The position numbers and the translations under genes were made by a program. Source: Flemingiibacterium sp964603455 (GTDB lineage: Bacteria > Bacillota > Clostridia > Oscillospirales > CAG-272). Taken from it: a stretch of DNA of 8,895 nt. The stretch is taken from the NCBI GenBank assembly GCA_964603455.1, contig CAZRVL010000083.1, forward strand, positions 1-8,895, in the 5' to 3' direction. The notes under the pieces were generated by a model. That model did not search any database and was not told the DNA's origin. It worked only from the letters and a program-made list of their open reading frames with translations. Below are positions 5,105 to 8,895 of the stretch, in pieces (the stretch's first letter is position 1; the number at the start of each line of letters is the position of its first letter).

Positions 5105-6190
5105 ATGTCAAACAGATTATTCCAGGGTGTTATCCATCAGATGAAGGACGCGGTCGATCGCGTTATAGGAGTCGTTGATGAGAACGGAGTTATCATAGCT
5201 TGCAGTGAGCTTACCAAGATCGGTGAGACTTGCCAGGGTATCCGCGATGAGATCATCTACTCCTCTGATACAATTACGACCGGTGGCTTTACATACCGCC
5301 AGATCGGTCAGACCGCAAAGCCCGAATATATCGTATTCTGTGAAGGCGAAGACAAGCTCGCCGAAAAGATCGGTATGCTCTTGTCGGTTTCGCTCAATCA
5401 GATCAAAAATCTTTACGATGAAAAATACGATAAGGGTTCGTTTATCAAAAATATAATACTTGATAATATTCTTCCGAGCGATATTTACTTAAAGTCCAAG
5501 GAGCTTCATTTCAATGCCGATGTAATGCGTGTTGTTATACTTATAAAGTTCTATGGAAAGAGTGAAGTTCTTCCTTTCGATATGGTTCAGAATATGTTCC
5601 CCGACAAGAACAAGGATTATGTCATCTCGGTTGGTGAGCACGACATCGTTCTTGTCAAGGAAGTTAAGCCGACCTTCGAAATGAAGGAAGTCGAGAAGAT
5701 TGCGAAGAGCATCGCGGACACTCTTTCGGCAGAGTTCTATGCGAAGGTATCGATCGGTATCGGTACTGCGGTTGACAACATCAAGGATCTTGCACGCTCC
5801 TTTAAGGAAGCTCAGGTCGCTATTGAAGTCGGCAAGGTATTCGACACCGAAAAGAACATAGTAAGCTATGAGAACCTCGGAATCGGTCGTCTTATCTATC
5901 AGCTTCCGACCACTCTCTGTGAGATGTTCCTCCACGAAGTATTCAAGAAGGGAAGCCTCGAAAGTCTCGACCGCGAAACTCTCATGACCATCCAGTGCTT
6001 CTTTGAGAACAACCTCAACGTCTCCGAGACCTCGCGCAAGCTTTTCGTTCACAGAAATACTCTCGTATATCGTCTCGAAAAGATCCGCAAGCTCACGGGT
6101 CTCGATCTGCGCGAATTTGAGCATGCCATAACCTTCAAGGTCGCTCTCATGGTCAAGAAGTATCTCACTTCAAAGCCGGTCAAGTTCTGA
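5105..6190 (+). CDS. CdaR/PucR-family transcriptional regulator
   Basis: A 361-residue cytosolic DNA-binding regulator. The C-terminus (about 299-355) is the PucR-type helix-turn-helix, with NLNVSETSRKLFVHRNTLVY at 313-332 followed by RLEKIRKLTGLDLRE. The middle (about 130-260) resembles the degenerate GGDEF-like domain of CdaR-type regulators, including VSIGIGTAVDNIKDLARS at 215-232. The N-terminal about 100 residues (MSNRLFQGVIHQMKDAVDRV) are the probable sensor domain, related in position to the sugar-diacid-recognition domain, but the ligand cannot be read from sequence. Start and SD are clear. Its own promoter carries a perfect inverted repeat, suggesting autoregulation. The next genes are ftsEX and a cell-wall hydrolase, so it may sense a cell-wall-related or metabolic signal (inference only). 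A terminator-like hairpin follows 30 bases after the stop. Confidence 0.85.
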   Translation: MSNRLFQGVIHQMKDAVDRVIGVVDENGVIIACSELTKIGETCQGIRDEIIYSSDTITTGGFTYRQIGQTAKPEYIVFCEGEDKLAEKIGMLLSVSLNQIKNLYDEKYDKGSFIKNIILDNILPSDIYLKSKELHFNADVMRVVILIKFYGKSEVLPFDMVQNMFPDKNKDYVISVGEHDIVLVKEVKPTFEMKEVEKIAKSIADTLSAEFYAKVSIGIGTAVDNIKDLARSFKEAQVAIEVGKVFDTEKNIVSYENLGIGRLIYQLPTTLCEMFLHEVFKKGSLESLDRETLMTIQCFFENNLNVSETSRKLFVHRNTLVYRLEKIRKLTGLDLREFEHAITFKVALMVKKYLTSKPVKF

Positions 6191-6220
6191 TCTTAAATTG
6201 AGTCATCATCTGTTTATATT

Positions 6221-6258
6221 CGTTTGTCCGGGTAACTCCGGACAGACGGATTTATTTT
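6221..6258 (+). terminator. Terminator-like hairpin before ftsE
   Basis: An uninterrupted 11-bp stem (6221-6231 with 6238-6248, one G-T pair) with a 6-base loop is followed by GATTTATTTT. The T-tract is imperfect, so termination may be partial. The 3' arm overlaps bases able to pair with the ftsE ribosome-binding site. No promoter with acceptable spacing was seen between the regulator stop and ftsE, so ftsE probably depends on read-through here. Confidence 0.7.
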
Positions 6259-6272
6259 GCATTATCCGGAGT
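6235..6272 (+). promoter_or_regulatory. SD-sequestering alternative stem of ftsE
   Basis: ACTCCGGA (6235-6242) is perfectly complementary to TCCGGAGT (6265-6272), which contains the ftsE SD GGAG (6268-6271, 9 bases before ATG 6281). The left segment is also the loop plus 3' arm of the terminator-like hairpin, so the two structures exclude each other. This is the layout of riboswitch or attenuator expression platforms. No known aptamer is recognised in the short leader. Confidence 0.5.
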
Positions 6273-6280
6273 AGAGCTTA

Positions 6281-6994
6281 ATGATTGAATTCAAAGATGT
6301 AAAAAAGATATATCCGAACGGCACGGTTGCGCTGAACGGCGTTGATCTGAAAATAGCTGACGGAGAGTTCGTCTTCATCGTAGGAGAGTCAGGCGCAGGA
6401 AAAACTACGCTCACGAAGCTGCTTCTCCGTGAAGAGCGCATAAGCAGCGGAACTCTTGCTGTCCGTGTAAATAAGCAGGTCGGAAACAAAAATGTTTTAG
6501 CCGAATATGATCTTTCGAGGATCTCGAATTTCAAAGTGCCGTATTACCGCCGTGAGCTCGGTGTCGTTTTCCAGGACTTCAGATTGTTCCCGAACAAGAC
6601 CGTTTTTGAAAATGTCGCTTTTGCAATGCAGGTTGTCGGCGAATCCTCCAAGGTCATAAAACGCCGTGTGCCGGCATTACTTAATATAGTAAATTTAACA
6701 GATAAATTAAATTCCTATCCGAATCAGCTTTCGGGCGGTGAGCAGCAGAGAGTCGCATTGGCGCGTGCATTGGCGAATAATCCGCAGATAATCATTGCGG
6801 ACGAGCCTACCGGCAATATCGACCCGAAAATGTCGCTTGAAATAATGAATCTGCTGATAAAGATACATAAGCGCGGAAAAACGGTCATCGTTGTAACGCA
6901 TGAAAAGGATCTTGTCGATTATTTCAAGCAGCGCGTTATACAGATACAGGACGGAAAGGTCATAAGCGACCAGGTGGGAGGTATGAAGCTTTGA
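6281..6994 (+). CDS. ftsE: FtsE, ATPase of the FtsEX division complex
   Basis: A 237-residue ABC-type ATPase on the cytosolic face of FtsX. FtsEX uses ATP binding and hydrolysis to switch on a cell-wall hydrolase outside the membrane during division or elongation. Visible motifs: Walker A GESGAGKT (35-42), Q-loop Q98 in VVFQDF, the FtsE-like FRLFPNKTVFENVAFAM (100-116), signature LSGGEQQ (150-156), Walker B IIIADEP (170-176, catalytic E175) and switch His207 in VVTHE. It is about 15 residues longer than the 222-residue E. coli protein. The excess lies near residues 62-80 (RVNKQVGNKNVLAEYDL), between Walker A and the Q-loop, a surface region. GGAG (6268-6271) precedes ATG 6281. Its TGA stop overlaps the ftsX start. 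Confidence 0.95.
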   Translation: MIEFKDVKKIYPNGTVALNGVDLKIADGEFVFIVGESGAGKTTLTKLLLREERISSGTLAVRVNKQVGNKNVLAEYDLSRISNFKVPYYRRELGVVFQDFRLFPNKTVFENVAFAMQVVGESSKVIKRRVPALLNIVNLTDKLNSYPNQLSGGEQQRVALARALANNPQIIIADEPTGNIDPKMSLEIMNLLIKIHKRGKTVIVVTHEKDLVDYFKQRVIQIQDGKVISDQVGGMKL

Positions 6995-7878
6995 GACGCT
7001 ACAGGGTTTCCTACTTTTTGGGGCAGAGTGTCAAGGGTCTTTGGCGAAACGGCATAATGACTATCGCTTCGGTCATGGTTCTTGTCAGCTGTCTCGTTGT
7101 CATGGGCAGCTTCTGGCTGCTTTTGCAGAATATCGATTCCAACCTCGAACAGCTCCGGCTGCTCAATGAGATAGTCGTTTTCATTGATGCGAGCAAGACC
7201 GATGAAGAGGTCGCCGCTATAGGTGATCAGATACGCAAGCTCGACAACGTTAGTGAAGTCACCTTCGTTTCGAAGGAGCAGGCACTTGAGGAAGAACGCG
7301 AAAGATACGATGAATACACCGATATTTACGATATGGTCGCGGATGACAATCCTCTGCGCGATTCTTTCGTTATAAAATATATCGACAATTCAAAGGTTGC
7401 GACGCTCGATTATCAGGTCGGACAGATCGACGGAGTTGCGAAGGTCAACGACCGACTCGTCATCGCTGTCACCATTGAAAAGCTCAAAAGCGGCATTTCG
7501 ATGGTACTTATCTGGTTCATGGTGATACTTTTTGTTGTCAGCATATTCGTCATAATCAACACGATAAAGCTAGCTGTTCATTCGCGCAGAACCGAGATCA
7601 CGATAATGCGCTACATCGGTGCGACCGATTGGTTCGTTATCCTGCCGTTCATTTTCGAGGGAATACTTATCGGACTCATTTCGAGCGCGATAGCATATTT
7701 CATCGAATGGTATATGTATGGATATGTCGTTTCAATGATCGGCGATAATTTCAATATGCTGTCCATACTCAGCTTTAATGACATTCGTGCGATGGTCGCT
7801 ATTGCCTTTGTCGGCATCGGCATCATCACCGGCATCATCGGAAGTACGATTTCTACCAGAAAATACCTGAAAGCATAG
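6991..7878 (+). CDS. ftsX: FtsX, membrane subunit of the FtsEX complex
   Basis: A 295-residue membrane protein with the four-helix FtsX plan: basic cytosolic N-terminus (SVKGLWRNGIMTIASV at 13-28), TM1 about 22-46, a large extracytoplasmic loop about 47-168, and TM2-TM4 at about 169-192, 213-237 and 265-287. The conserved cytosolic stretch TIKLAVHSRRTEITIMRYIG (191-210) contacts FtsE. The large loop normally binds the coiled-coil hydrolase or activator. The start is TTG at 6991, overlapping the ftsE stop (TTGA) by 4 bases, with SD GGGAGG (6976-6981) 9 bases upstream. The next in-frame ATG would remove the first 22 residues, including the conserved N-terminus. Translational coupling with ftsE is expected. 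The next gene starts 9 bases after the TAG stop. Confidence 0.95.
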   Translation: MRRYRVSYFLGQSVKGLWRNGIMTIASVMVLVSCLVVMGSFWLLLQNIDSNLEQLRLLNEIVVFIDASKTDEEVAAIGDQIRKLDNVSEVTFVSKEQALEEERERYDEYTDIYDMVADDNPLRDSFVIKYIDNSKVATLDYQVGQIDGVAKVNDRLVIAVTIEKLKSGISMVLIWFMVILFVVSIFVIINTIKLAVHSRRTEITIMRYIGATDWFVILPFIFEGILIGLISSAIAYFIEWYMYGYVVSMIGDNFNMLSILSFNDIRAMVAIAFVGIGIITGIIGSTISTRKYLKA

Positions 7879-7887
7879 GTTTATTTT

Positions 7888-8895
7888 ATGAAGAGAAAAA
7901 TGACTTCTAAAAAACATAAAAATATCGCAAAAATATTGGTGCTGCTTATGCTCTGTGCATCGGTCGGAACTACCGCTCCGAAATTTGATGTTAGCGCGGC
8001 AACTACAACTAAATACAACAACGATACCAAGGTCAAGAGCCTTCAGGATCAGATGTCGAAGATCAGTTCGGACATGGCTAAGGTCAAGAGCGATATTTCT
8101 TCGGCATCGCGTTCGGTCTCGGATGCGCTCGAATACAAGAGTCAGCTCGACAAGGAACTTACGTTGATGATCCAAAAAATCGATCTCCAGAACGAATACA
8201 TTGCCGCCCTTGAGGAGAGCATTGCGTCAAAGGAGATTGAGATAATCGACAAGCAGTCGGAATATGATCAAAAATACGAACTTTTCAAGGAACGTCTCCG
8301 TGTGACACACGAGGACGGCGATGCTTCGTATTTGGCTATGCTGTTTGGAGCTGAGAGCCTGTCGGATTTCCTGTCGCGAGTCGATAGGATCGGCACTATG
8401 CTCGAATACGACAACCGTATAATGAATGAGCTGAAGGACGATAAGATCGATCTGACCGATGAAAAGAATGCGCTTGAGGAGCAAAAGCTTGAACAGGAAG
8501 CTGTCGCAGCACAGCTTGCTCTTGATGAAGCCGAGCTTTCAAAGAAGCGTGAGGAAAATGAGACCTACATTGATCAGCTGAATCGGAAGATCGCAAACAG
8601 TCAATCCGAAAAGGCAAATCTCCAAAAGCAGCTCGAAAAGGTCGAATCTGAGTTCGAGGCTCGAATAAAAGAGCTTGAAGAAGAGGAAAAGAAGAAAAAC
8701 AGCAAGTATATCGGCGGTGTCATGCTTTGGCCGGTACCAACGAAGTATACCACGATCACCTCCGAATGCGGTTATCGAAACAGTCCGCTCACCGGACAGC
8801 TCGAATATCACAACGGCGTTGACATTCCCGTTCCGTATGGCACGGATATTTACGCGGCGAACGATGGAACTGTTGTCACCGCGACCGAGCATTGG
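7888..8895 (+). CDS. Secreted coiled-coil M23 (LytM) peptidase, 3' truncated
   Basis: The frame is open from ATG 7888 to the window edge (336 codons, no stop). Residues 1-37 form a signal peptide: basic start MKRKMTSKKHK, hydrophobic core about 14-30, likely cleavage after VSA (35-37). There is no lipobox at the single Cys. Residues about 45-270 are a long, charged coiled coil interrupted at about 148-165 by YLAMLFGAESLSDFLSRV, a segment typical of CwlO/PcsB/EnvC-type FtsEX partners. From about 278 an M23 domain begins, with GYRNSPLTG (295-303) and H308-x3-D312 in HNGVD, the first two zinc ligands. The final HxH motif would be beyond the edge. The intact HxxxD suggests an active endopeptidase, unlike degenerate E. 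coli EnvC. ATG 7888 has only a weak AGG upstream; ATG 7900 in frame is an alternative. It most likely is the wall hydrolase controlled by FtsEX. Confidence 0.9.
   Translation, partial: MKRKMTSKKHKNIAKILVLLMLCASVGTTAPKFDVSAATTTKYNNDTKVKSLQDQMSKISSDMAKVKSDISSASRSVSDALEYKSQLDKELTLMIQKIDLQNEYIAALEESIASKEIEIIDKQSEYDQKYELFKERLRVTHEDGDASYLAMLFGAESLSDFLSRVDRIGTMLEYDNRIMNELKDDKIDLTDEKNALEEQKLEQEAVAAQLALDEAELSKKREENETYIDQLNRKIANSQSEKANLQKQLEKVESEFEARIKELEEEEKKKNSKYIGGVMLWPVPTKYTTITSECGYRNSPLTGQLEYHNGVDIPVPYGTDIYAANDGTVVTATEHW

Noticed and set aside
5489..6124. 211-codon minus-strand frame within the regulator
   Set aside because: It is a shadow of the regulator gene, without an SD or any recognisable domain; the + strand product has a clear PucR-type helix-turn-helix.
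7732..8892. Minus-strand frames across the ftsX end and the M23 gene
   Set aside because: They are antisense to a continuous + strand frame (7888-8895) with a signal peptide, coiled coil and M23 motifs.
1..8895. CIRCE/HrcA operators, tRNA or rRNA genes, CRISPR arrays, transposase genes
   Set aside because: I looked for these by eye on both strands and found none that could be supported. CIRCE may lie upstream of the heat-shock cluster outside the window.

Overview
The window looks like chromosomal DNA of a Firmicutes/Clostridia bacterium, most likely an Oscillospirales (Ruminococcaceae-type) gut organism. This is inferred from four things: the gene order dnaK-dnaJ-prmA-rsmE, the Firmicutes heat-shock cluster; Shine-Dalgarno (SD) and TTGACA/TATAAT signals; moderate-GC genes separated by AT-rich gaps; and purine-rich hairpin repeats between genes. 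All protein genes lie on the + strand, TGA is used as a stop, and no tRNA, rRNA, CRISPR array or transposase gene was seen.

Left part (1-4116), heat shock and translation. The window opens in the last 128 codons of dnaK, followed by a compact intrinsic terminator. A TATAAT box and a roughly 150-nt structured leader precede dnaJ. After dnaJ comes a 415-base stretch without a gene. It is filled by a diverged inverted pair of hairpin repeats (1848-1929 and 2143-2223) around a nested palindrome (2022-2140), together resembling a small non-autonomous element or structured-RNA locus. Then come prmA (ribosomal protein L11 methyltransferase) and rsmE (16S rRNA m3U1498 methyltransferase). rsmE has its own consensus promoter, TTGACA-N17-TATAAT.

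Middle (4117-6190). A 261-residue membrane protein of unknown function is followed by a CdaR/PucR-type transcription regulator. The regulator's promoter (TTGAAA-N17-TATAAT) is overlapped by a perfect 9-bp inverted repeat, a strong operator candidate.

Right part (6191-8895), division and cell-wall hydrolysis. ftsE and ftsX overlap by 4 bp through a TTG start. Nine bases later begins a secreted coiled-coil protein with a C-terminal M23 (LytM) domain, cut by the window edge. FtsEX is an ABC-type transmembrane machine that controls a periplasmic or extracytoplasmic coiled-coil hydrolase or activator, so the three genes form one functional unit. In the leader of ftsE a terminator hairpin and an 8-bp SD-sequestering pairing share the same bases, which suggests riboregulation of this unit.

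The coding genes are ordinary core genes. The most novel material is non-coding: the composite repeat after dnaJ, the switch-like ftsE leader and the operator at the regulator promoter.
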